DNA of 64,000 bases from Sipunculus nudus (taxonomy: Eukaryota > Annelida > Sipuncula > Golfingiida > Sipunculidae): NCBI GenBank assembly GCA_026874595.1, contig CM049318.1:42638456-42702455 (forward strand). Reading direction: 5' to 3'. The notes under the pieces are model-generated. The model was not told where the DNA came from, searched no databases, and worked only from the letters and a program-made list of their open reading frames with translations. Within the stretch, counting starts at the first letter, position 1, and every line of letters begins with the position of its first letter. This document shows, piece by piece, positions 50,711 through 61,385 of the stretch. Made by a program: the position numbers and the translations under genes.

Positions 50711-52434
50711 ACTTGTAAAAGAATATATGTCGTCTGTGCGTGGATGACGACAAATCGGGGTTCCTGCGGTGTGTCTATCAATATATGTAGACACTTGCTT
50801 GAAGTATCAATTCGTCGAGTTGAGCACGCCAATACTGAATATTTTGGCGGAAAAATCGACTTGTCTCATGGTAAACGTGCAGAATGACAAAAACAGTTTT
50901 TTTTTTTAATTTAGTAATTGGATTTGTGGATGCATTTGCATTTTGCATTTGTAAATACATCACATTTTGTCCGTACAACCACAAAATTGCGCAAATGGTG
51001 CACATTGTTAGATATGAAGCAATGTTTAAACGGAACCTAGAGGTCAGGTTTGCCTGTACAACATTACCGGTTATCTTGGCTATCCGTGCCCATATCACCA
51101 ATTTTAGTATACTGCTCCTCACTGAATAGACTTGCAGGGCTAATTTTAAGCCATGGTCATTATTTCTTATTCCATATATAAATATATATATATTTATATA
51201 TATACAAAATCAAGTCAGGGATTGAACACTTTAAACTTGCTGGAATATTTTAAAAGCATGTGTGTGTCAAAAACATTCATGTGTCAAGCCACCCGATATC
51301 GTTTGTATTGTTCTATTGAGTCGTTGATATGCCTTCTCTATTCATGGAGCATTTGTTGTACCCAGACAATCCAAATACAGCCATAGGAGTATGTCCTCAC
51401 CGGTTCCAAGCTTTATGCAAGTCATGTCTGTGTGGTGTGGAATAAACTGTAGCGTAATCCAAGTCCCGCTGTCCGCGAGTCGTAACGTGGACTATATATG
51501 ATGAATCAAGATTCTGGATTAATAGACAGATCCAAGAGAGGCGGCTAGCCCCGGCATTCTTAGGGTTTGGGATGCAGTCCACAAGCGATCTACTTGCTAT
51601 TGGGATGCAAGAGGGCTCACTGCTGAAATCTCTCCTACTTCACTCAAACCTGGAGCAGCATCACAAATGGCAACATCGATGCCAGGCTAGACGGAATAGG
51701 ACCTATTTAGGGGCTCAGTTCTTGAGTATGGGTAGGAAGGCGCCATTTGTATAATACAAACCCACAAATATGCCCAGATGAGCAACTGTGAGCGTAAGCT
51801 TTCCTGAAACGTGGCTCCTGCTGAGTGCCGTCCGTTTACGATCTATCATTAATGCAATGCTAACATGGCTAGGTACCCTGCTATCGGTGATGCTAATTTG
51901 TCCAGGGGTGTGGGTATATCAGGATGAAAAACCTCGGAAAACCACGATACCCAGGACACAAACGCCCTTTACCAAAAACATCAGTCTCCGTTTTATGTAA
52001 TTTATAGACATATATCGTAATGTTATGTAAATTGTATTATTTAATGAACGATCGGATGACTACCTTGTATGTTTTTTTCAGAATGTTGGGCTTATATTAT
52101 TCGGGAGGTATGAACGCTGTAACACTGTGCTTCGTCATCAAGTATGTGCGTGGCCTGTATTAGTTCAGAAAGTAGACTTAATTCTAATCCTTCAAAATAC
52201 CAATTTGACCCTGCTCGGTCATGCTAAATAAAACAGTTTTGCAATTTACTTGCAGAAACTGAATAAGGCATTAAATATGTGACCCTTCCTCAAGAAGAAA
52301 CCTCCCATGCAAGGTGCAGTCTACATATTATATATCCAGAAACACATAATAATAGAAATAACAAATGTACTTCCACTGGCTTATTACTGCCCTACATTAA
52401 TTACACCAGCAGTAGTTCTCAATTGATTTATACT
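50711..52434. other. Low-copy region, no recognised gene
   Basis: No repeat array or domain seen. A short TA-rich tract lies at about 51172-51205. Opposite-strand frames at 50778-51122 (minus, 114 codons) and 50884-51129 (plus, 81 codons) overlap and cannot both be real; neither is recognised. The segment at 51,400-51,980 has more balanced composition but no ORF above 70 codons. Confidence 0.5.
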
Positions 52435-55018
52435 GGAGATATAATAATTCCTGCGAGAACGCATTGTAAGTGACCTCGGCCCTTGCGGAGATACACTAAT
52501 TCCTGCGAGAACGCATTGTAAGTAACCTTGGCCCTGGCGAAGATATTATCATTCCTGCGAGAACGCATTGTAAGTAACCTTGGCCCTGGCGAAGATATAA
52601 TCATTCCTGCGAGAACGCATTGTAAGTAACCTCGGCCCTGGCGAAGATATAATCATTCCTGCGAGAACGCATTGTAAGTAACCTCGGCCCTGGCGGAGGT
52701 ATAATAATTCCTGCGAGGACGCATTGTAAGTGACCTCGGCCCTTGCGGAGATACACTAATTCCTGCGAGAACGCATTGTAAGTAACCTCGGCCCTGGCGA
52801 AGATAAAATAATTCCTGCGAGAACGCAGTGTAAGTAACCTGGGGCCTAGCGGAGGTATAATAATTCCTGCGAGGACGCATTGGGAGTAACCTCGGCCCTG
52901 GCGGAGATATAATAATTCCTGCGAGGACGCATGGGAAGTAACCTGGGCCCTGGCGGAGATATAATAATTCCTGCGAGAACGCATTGGAAGTAACCTCGGC
53001 CCTAGCGAAGATATAATAATTCCTGCGAGAACGCATTGTAAGTAACCTCGGCCCTAGCGGAGATATAATCATTCCTGCGAGAACGCATTGTAAGTAACCT
53101 CGGCTGTGGCGGAGGTATAATAATTCCTGCGAGGACCCATTGGAAGTAACCTGGGCCCTGGCGGAGATATAATAATTCCTGCGAGAAAGCAGTGTAAGTA
53201 ACCTCGGCCCTGGCGGAGATATAATAATTCCTGCTAGAACGCATTGTAAGTAACTCGGCCCTGGCGGAGATATAATCATTCCTGCGAGAACGCATTGTAA
53301 GTAACCTCGGCCCTGGCGGAGGTATAACAATTCCTGCGAGAACGCATTGTAAGTAACCTCGGCCCTGGCGGAGATATAATCATTCCTGCGAGAACGCATT
53401 TTAAGTAACCTCGGCCCTGGCGGAGATATAATAATTCCTGCGAGAACGCATTGTAAGTAACCTCGGCCCTGGCGGAGATATAATAATTCCTGCGAGAACG
53501 CACTGTAAGTAACCTCGGCCCTGGCGGAGGTATAATTCCTGCGAGGACGCATTGGAAGTAACCTCGGCCCTGGCGGAGATATAATCATTCCTGCGAGAAC
53601 GCATTGTAAGTAACCTCGGCCCTACCAGAGATATAATAATTCCTGCATGCGAGAACGCATTGTAAGTAACCTCGGCCCTGGCGGAGATATAATAATTCCT
53701 GCTAGAACGCATTGTAAGTAACCTCGGCCCTGGCGGATATATAATAATTCCTGCGAGAACGCATTGTAAGTAACCTCGGCCCTGGCGGAGATATAATAAT
53801 TCCTGCGAGAACGCATTGTAAGTAACCTCGGCCCTGGCGGAGATATAATAATTCCTGCGAGAACGCATTGTAAGTAACCTCGGCCCGGGCGGAGATATAA
53901 TAATTCCTGCGAGAACGCACTGTAAGTAACCTCGGCCCTGGCGGAGGTATAATTCCTGCGAGGACGCATTGGAAGTAACCTCGGCCCTGGCGGAGATATA
54001 ATCATTCCTGCGAGAACGCATTGTAAGTAACCTCGGCCCTACCAGAGATATAATAATTCCTGCATGCGAGAACGCATTGTAAGTAATCTCGGCCCTAGCG
54101 GAGATATAATAATTCCTGCGAGAACGCATTGTAAGTAACCTCGGCCCTGGCGGAGATATAATAATTCCTGCGAGAACGCATTGTAAGTAACCTCGGCTGT
54201 GGCGGAGGTATAATAATTCCTGCGAGGACGCATTGGAAGTAACCTGGGCCCTGGCGGAGATATAATAATTCCTGCGAGAACGCAGTGTAAGTAACCTCGG
54301 CCCTGGCGGAGATATAATAATTCCTGCTAGAACGCATTGTAAGTAACCTCGGCCCTGGCGGAGATATAATCATTCCTGCGAGAACGCATTGTAAGTAACC
54401 TCGGCCCTGGCGGAGGTATAATAATTCCTGCGAGAACGCATTGTAAGTAACCTCGGCTCTGGCGGAGATATAATAATTCCTGCGAGAACGCATTGTAAGT
54501 AACCTCGGCCCTGGCGGAGATATAATAATTCCTGCGAGAACGCATTGTAAGTAACCTCGGCCCTGGCGGAGATATAATTATTCCTGCGAGAACGCACTGT
54601 AAGTAACCTCGGCCCTGGCGGAGGTATAATTCCTGCGAGGACGCATTGGAAGTAACCTCGGCCCTGGCGGAGATATAATCATTTCGCGAGAACGCATTGT
54701 AAGTAACCTGGGCCCTGGCGGAGATATAATAATTCCTGCGAGAACGCAGTGTAAGTAACCTCGGCCCTGGCGGAGATATAATAATTCCTGCTAGAACGCA
54801 TTGTAAGTAACCTCGGCCCTGGCGGAGATATAATCATTCCTGCGAGAACGCATTGTAAGTAACCTCGGCCCTGGCGGAGGTATAATAATTCCTGCATGCG
54901 AGAACGCATTGTAAGTAACCTCGGCCCTACCAGAGATATAATAATTCCTGCATGCGAGAACGCATTGTAAGTAACCTCGGCCCTGGCGGAGATATAATAA
55001 TTTCTGCGAGAACGCTTT
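52435..55018. repeat. 52-bp minisatellite array, about 50 units, open in all three minus-strand frames
   Basis: The unit is AACCTCGGCCCTGGCGGAGA, TATAATAATTCCTGCGAGAA, CGCATTGTAAGT. Since 52 leaves remainder 1 on division by 3, a minus-strand frame passes through all three phases every 156 bp. None contains a stop, giving frames up to 311 codons (52653-53588) and 242 codons (53401-54129) with a 52-residue super-repeat (RSRRNYYISARAEVTYNAFS, then QELLYLRQGRGYLQCVLAG, then IIISPPGPRLLTM). Shared rare variants reveal block copies: TACCAGAGATATAATAATTC at about 53625 and 54040 (offset 415), and GGCTGTGGCGGAGG at about 53103 and 54195 (offset about 1,093). It is more GC-rich than its surroundings. 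Confidence 0.95.
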
Positions 55019-55138
55019 GAGAAATTTATCTTCAACTGTAAGATAAAAGTGGCCGCTAGTCTGTAATAACGTTCACTATTTATAATATTTTAATAAAAAA
55101 CTAACAACCACTTTTATTTGACCACTGAAGAAAGCAAC

Positions 55139-55196
55139 TGCAACCACCATTGTAATAATTATTACAATAGCGACCGTTATTATAATAGTGGTTGCA
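55139..55196. repeat. Nested palindrome / hairpin-forming sequence
   Basis: TGCAACCAC (55139-55147) and GTGGTTGCA (55188-55196) are exact inverted repeats. Inside them lies a perfect 20-bp palindrome, ATTGTAATAATTATTACAAT (55149-55168). Nearby, GTAATAACGTTCACTA occurs twice as a direct repeat (about 55062 and 55212). The whole 55,040-55,260 block may be one small element just after the 52-bp array. Confidence 0.7.
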
Positions 55197-55260
55197 CGAC
55201 CCGGTCACTATTGTAATAACGTTCACTAATGTAATAAATTTCGTTATTGGTATAACTAAA

Positions 55261-56851
55261 CACGTAAGGATGGATTACAACGTTTGGAATATTATAAAAA
55301 TACCCAGTATTTTACACTTTAACACAAATTTAAAAAAAAATAGTGGCATTTCAAGATGAACGCTGAGAGAAATTATTTCAACAGGCCTCTGAATCGCTAC
55401 ACGGTATGATTCAGAAAATCGCATTCGCGCTTGCTTTTTTGCTAATGGAAATGTAGCCTTTTATCTGAATATTTCATGATTAAATTATTTTGTTTTCCAG
55501 TTGAGTAGAAAGAATATTATTGCAACGCTTTCTATGTTTTGGTCGCTATATAGAGACAGTTCATGACAAAGTGTTAAGTTCTATTTTAATATCACAAATA
55601 GGGTAGAAAAAGAGAGGAAATATAACGAGCATATTTTCCAAGTTCTCAGCTTCATAGATCTTCAGCAGACCAAATAGAACTTGGATCGCATACAAAACAG
55701 AATAAAATAACTGTTATGGGGACTTACACGTGGTTATATTTCTTACTTTGTAAACACTAAACTCACAAAATTTCAGCCAGGCTTAAGTGCATGAATAGAC
55801 GTAACTGATTATCTTTGTAAATAAATTAAGATTAATGTAATTTAATTGTTTTGTATCTATTATGTTGACCTTTATTCTGAGACATTCTGTATTCTGAGGG
55901 AAAACTTATCCCTTTAATGATAGATCATAGAAATGTTTGCTATCAATAAATGTTAGTAACGGTTACTTTTTGTATATAAATGGCTGGTGAACGAACTCGT
56001 AGTGAGCCCCAGAGAGACGAGAGAGGATATATAAATGGTATCATATTTTCTCTTTATTACTAGTAACGTTTGTACATGAACCGGGGTTTGTTTTAAAACA
56101 TTTATTATTGCGGTTTTATTGTCTCGCTTAAAGTTTTGGATAAAAGCACCGTTATCAATTACCATTTGACTAAATTTAAGCCACGGTTACGAAAGACAGT
56201 AGCAACTTGTGTAACTATTTTACATGTCAGGGTATGACAACCGAAATGAAATTAGTGAGCGACACTGTGTCCGTCTAAATATAGATGACACAATTAACTT
56301 GTTTTGTCAATCTGCTTTTTCTGTTATAGGAACCCAACACCTGTATGAAATATATTATAAGGTACAAAGAAACTTTATTATTCTTTTAAAACACATGATT
56401 AAATAAAGAGAACCAAGTTCAAGGCAGTCGGTCTTGGGCTTTCCCATTTTATCTAAAGTAAAAGAAATATAAGTTATTGGTTGTTAAGTGATTTTAAGGA
56501 CCTGACGGGTTATGTTGTGGAATTTTATCAAAATATGCTGACCTTGGCATTTTGTAGTTCTAAAACAAATCAGTTTGTTTGAAGTAATAGTAGTAGAGAG
56601 TCGTGAGATCTCTGCACTCGGCGTTAGTGGGAGTGGGGTTGAGACATAGACGTTAGTAATTTGTGGTGAGCGCGTCTTGGGTATCCGTTCATGGTTACCG
56701 GAGCATCGACATGTCGTCCTTCAGACTACAAAATCTGGTCCGCTACAAGCCGGATAAATTAATCAGCCATGTAGAATAGACCCTCAGATGTGAAGGAACA
56801 AAAATATGGGCTACATCTCAATCTTCACCAAAAAAACCTCGCACAAAACCC
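55261..56851. other. AT-rich low-copy region
   Basis: No gene recognised. Frames at 55953-56165 (minus) and 56224-56406 (plus) are short and without motifs. No array or RNA gene seen. Confidence 0.5.
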
Positions 56852-57229
56852 TTAAAGGGGCCCAATCATCAATCTGACCTTTTTAAACATAAGGTAATCC
56901 CTTGGAGTTTTCATAAAAATAGGCCAGAAAACGTGGACGTCAACGCACACAGGCTACTTGTTTTCTTTATATCATGTGTTTATAATGTGTGAGGGTCCAC
57001 TAAATAATCAAAACAAATTCAACAAGGGTATGTGGCAGCAAGTCAGATAAGCCAGAGCTTTGTTAATGCCATTTTGCCACAAGTGACCACTCGTCACAAC
57101 AAGGTTGCATGTTTTTCCCGTTTGTCAACATTGATGTGTTTACAAACATATTGTTGGTAAACAAGTTCATACATCCTTCAGGAAGGCGTTATACGGACTT
57201 TTCACAACCAAAATTACTCTAGAGCATTA

Positions 57230-57313
<84 letters not shown>

Positions 57314-57367
57314 GAAGCCAGAAATCACAAATTCTTTTTCAAAAGGCAGATGTATGGGCACCTTTAA
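56852..57367. mobile_element. Candidate TTAA-flanked MITE carrying an internal (TA)n tract
   Basis: The left end reads TTAAAGGGGCCC (56852-56863) and the right end GGGCACCTTTAA (57356-57367). The reverse complement of the right end, TTAAAGGTGCCC, differs at one base of 12. Both ends begin with TTAA, the target site of piggyBac-type elements. The 516-bp element has no ORF and contains a (TA)n tract at 57233-57306. The superfamily is inferred from the TTAA only. Confidence 0.55.
57233..57306. repeat. (TA)n microsatellite, about 37 repeats
   Basis: Uninterrupted TA dinucleotides lying inside the TTAA-flanked MITE candidate. Confidence 0.97.
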
Positions 57368-58355
57368 AGAGACACACGATTAATTATGTGTATTGCCTGT
57401 CTACGACTGATTAGGTGTATTGGCATTTAGTATGGCATGAAGACCGATATATCAATCACAATATATATGTGTCGTGTAACAGTAGGTATATTTTTCATGT
57501 TTCATATTTCGCAACAGTGGGGATATTGTCATATAATTTCATATATCATAAACCCTGTGTGACACGATCGAAAAACTAGCTTTGTGCGCAACATTCATAC
57601 ACGATTTAGTGCTGACAAGTTAATATTAATATGAGAATTTTACAATTTTGATCTGCTGAACGCCAATAATTTCTGGAATTTTGTTTTGTAGGGTTGACAA
57701 CGGTCTGGAGGAATGCGGGAAACTTTGAGCATTGCACACAGCGATCCATTATGAGGAGCAAATTGCAAATAGAAGCCAGGTTTTACAGGCCCGTCACGAA
57801 CTCCTAATGAATTATGCAAGGTAAGTACTTTAAAACTACTGGCCATTCATGTGCCAGGGCATGTGTCACAGAAGAGCAGCTTGACAGCGTTGTCCTTCGT
57901 TTGTCGGTAGACTCTGGCTGTCAGCTTGGCTTCTCATCGCCTCGTTATAAAATATAAACATATAATTAAACAGTCTAGTTATACTCGTTCGTTTTACTTC
58001 TTGTACACAGAATTTTCCAGAGTACCTTAATTAACATGAGAGGAAAACAACAAACCGAAAAATACAATCTACCGAGAAGTTTTTTTTAATAACTTTGGGA
58101 ATTGTATAATATTACCATTAAATATAATAATACAGGGCTGTTTTCTTTAGTATTCAAAGAATAATGTGTCTCAGTCCGTACAGCTTTACTATCATTTTAT
58201 TATATTATTGGTTGTTTGGTTATTTTTTTCCGACTTAACTGAAATGTCAAGAAACGGTTTTTATAACATTTGTTTGAATTTTAAGTTCATATCAAACAAT
58301 CCATTACATTACGGAGATATTATAGGTCACCATATTATGTTTTATAATGATTCTG
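57368..58355. other. Low-copy region, no recognised gene
   Basis: AT-rich, without array or domain. A 68-codon minus-strand frame (57640-57846) is unrecognised. The 111-codon plus-strand frame at 58166-58501 starts here, but its second half is the 31-bp repeat. Confidence 0.5.
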
Positions 58356-60561
58356 TAATGGAGTCGGCAATTTGTTTATCACGATGTACTAGAGTCGGCT
58401 ATTTGTTTATCACGGTATACACTGTCACAGTTATTCTCTACCATGGAAGAAACCCTCTTAGTTTTAATGGAGTCGGCAATTTGTTTATCACGATGTACTA
58501 GAGTCGGCTATTTGTTTATCACGGTGCACTGTCACAGTTATTCTCTACCATGGAAGAAACCCTCTTAGTTTTAATGGAGTCTGATATTTGTTTATCACGG
58601 TGCACTCTCTCAGTTATTCTCTAGCACATAAAGAACCCCCTCGGTTGGACCAGAGTCGGCTATTTGTTTATCACGGTGTACTGGAGTCGGCTATTTGTTT
58701 ATCACGGTGTACTGGAGTCGGTTATTTGTTTATCACGGTGTACTGGAGTCGGCTATTTGTTTATCACGGTGTACTGGGGTCGGCTATTTGTTTATCAGGC
58801 TGTACTGGTCCAAGAGTCGGCTATTTGTTAATCACGGTACACTGTCACAGTTATAATTCCCTAGCATATAAAGAAGCCCTCTTGGTTTTAATGGAGTCGG
58901 CTATTTGTTTATCACGGTGTACTGGAGTCGACTATTTGTTTATTACGATGTCCTGGACTCGGCTATTTGTTTATCAGGGTGTACTGGTCCAAGTGTCGGT
59001 TATTTGTTAATCACGGTACACTGTCACAGTTATAATTCCCTAGCATATAAAGAAACCCTCTTGGTTTTAATGGAGTCGGCTTTTTGTTTATCACGGTGTA
59101 CTGGAGTCGGCTATTTGTTTATCACGGTATACTGGAGTCTGCTATTTGTTTATCACGGTGTACTGGAGTCGGCTATTTGTTTATCACGGTGTATTGTCAT
59201 AGTTATTCTCTAGAATATAACGAACCCCCTTGGTCGGCTATTTGGTTATCACGGTGCACTGTCACAGTTATTCTCTAGCACATTAGGGACACATGCACTC
59301 TTGGTTTAACTGGGGTCGGCTTTTTGTTTATCACGGTGTACTGGAGTCGGCTATTTGTTTATCAGGGTATACTGGAGTCGGCTATTTGTAATCACGGTGT
59401 ACTGGAGTCGGCTTTTTGTTTATCACGGTGTACTGTCACAGTTAGTCTCTAGAATATATAGAACCCCCTTGGTCGGCTATTTGTTTATCAGGGTGCACTG
59501 TCACAGTTATTCTCTAGCATATAAGGAACCCTCTTGGTTTTACTGGGGTCGGCTTTTTGTTTATCACGGTGTACTGGAGTCGGCTATTTATTAATCAGGG
59601 TGTACTGGTCCAAGAGTCGGCTATTTATTAATCACGGTACACTGTCACAGTTATAATTCCCTAGCATATAAAGAAACCCTCTTGGTTTTAATGGAGTCGG
59701 CTATTTGTTTTTCCCGGTGTACTGGAGTCGGCTATTTGTTTATCACGGTGCACTGTCACAGTTATTCTCTAGTATAAAGAACCCCCTTTGTTTGACCAGA
59801 GTGGGATATTTGTTTATCACGGTGCACTGTCACAGTTATTCTCTACCATGGAAGAAACCCTCTTAGTTTTAATGGAGTCGGATATTTATTTATCACGGTG
59901 CACTGTCACAGTTATTCTCTAGCACATAAAGAACCCTCTTGGTTTTAATGGAGTCGGCTATTTGTTTATCACGGTGTACTGGAGTCGGCTATTTGTTTAT
60001 CACGGTGTACTGGAGTCGGCTATTTGTTTATCACGGTGTACAGGAGTCGGCTATTTGTTTATCACGGTGTACTGGTGTCGGCTATTTGTTTATCAGGGTG
60101 TACTGGTCCAAGAGTCGGCTATTTGTTAATCACGGTACACTGTCACAGTTATAATTCCCTCGCATATAAAGAAACTCTCTTGGTTTAAATGGAGTCGGCT
60201 GTTTGTTTATCACGGTGTACTGGAGTCGGCTATTTGTTTATCACGGTGTACTGGAGTCGGCTATTTGTTTATCAGGGTGTACTGGTCCAAGAGTCGGCTA
60301 TTTGTTAATCACGGTACACTGTCACAATTATAATTCCCTAGCATATAAAGAAACCCTCTTGGCTTTAATGGAGTCGGCTATTTGTTCATCACGGTGTACT
60401 GGAGTCGGCTATTTGTTTATCACCGTGTACTGGAGTCGGCTATTTGTTTATTAGGCTGTACTGGTCCAAGAGTCGGCTATTTGTTAATCACGGTACACTG
60501 TCACAGTTATAATTCCCTATCATATAAAGAAACCCTCTTGGTTTTAATGGAGTCGGCTTTT
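58356..60561. repeat. 31-bp minisatellite array with composite higher-order unit
   Basis: The basic unit is GGAGTCGGCTATTTGTTTAT then CACGGTGTACT. Runs of two to five units are separated by a longer conserved segment (GTACACTGTCACAGTTAT, AATTCCCTAGCATATAAAGA, AACCCTCTTGGTTTTAATGG). This segment occurs at about 58830, 59010, 59640, 60140, 60315 and 60500, with a shorter relative (CACTGTCACAGTTATTCTCTA) at other places. The plus-strand frames of 64-140 codons (SRLFVYHGVLESAICLSRCT type) arise because 31-bp units step through the phases without stops. The array ends 14 bp before a (TA)n tract. Confidence 0.95.
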
Positions 60562-60571
60562 CGCTCTGTGT

Positions 60572-60575
<4 letters not shown>

Positions 60576-60645
<70 letters not shown>
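60576..60645. repeat. (TA)n microsatellite, about 35 repeats
   Basis: Uninterrupted TA dinucleotides starting just after the last 31-bp unit. Confidence 0.97.
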
Positions 60646-60647
<2 letters not shown>

Positions 60648-60975
60648 CTAACATGTCAGAAAGAGGAAACTGGAAAGTTTTTTGACATTATTCTGCTTTT
60701 TGAAAGCATCCATGGTGTTGAGATTTTTTTCTTTCCTTTAATTACTGTCTGAATTATCTTCTGCATCAGCATCTGTACACACTGGTATTTTATGACGTAG
60801 GTATTTTAGGTTCGTTCGTATGTAAAATTAGAGAAATTAAGATGTTTACATTTAGATGACAGTAGTATAGATTAGGTGCTTAGATGCTTATATTTTGTTT
60901 AATATTTGACATATAAACTGAATTGTATACAGTTATACTAGAATATCATAAAATACTATTGAAGTGTAAACGCGG

Positions 60976-61040
<65 letters not shown>

Positions 61041-61319
61041 TTACAGACACGGATTATGTGAACAGTGGATGAATAAGGCCTCAACTTTATTGATATTTTC
61101 AGATTTGTCAAATAACTTACTAGTATATTTTGTTTGAAAAAAATAAGAATGTGACATGAAGGAATGGAAATGATACTGCAGCTAAAACAGGGTATTTGAA
61201 TTGACGACTGATAGAAGTTTTGAATAAATTGTATAAAACGTATATTTGGGATCCAGGGTACATCTCTCTGGTAATATTTAATTGAATGTATGTTTATATG
61301 TGCTTCTATACGTTAAAAG
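60646..61319. other. AT-rich spacer between (TA)n tracts
   Basis: No gene or repeat family visible apart from the (TA)n tract at 60980-61036. Confidence 0.5.
60980..61036. repeat. (TA)n microsatellite, about 28 repeats
   Basis: Uninterrupted TA dinucleotides. Confidence 0.97.
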
Positions 61320-61328
61320 ATATATATA

Positions 61329-61380
<52 letters not shown>
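61320..61380. repeat. (TA)n microsatellite with one TTT interruption
   Basis: TA dinucleotides with one interruption at about 61331-61333. Confidence 0.95.

Positions 61381-61385
<5 letters not shown>

Noticed and set aside
52653-53588. 311-codon minus-strand ORF as a protein gene
   Set aside because: It lies wholly inside the 52-bp array, and the other two minus frames are also open, so openness is not specific. Kept only as a finding to test.
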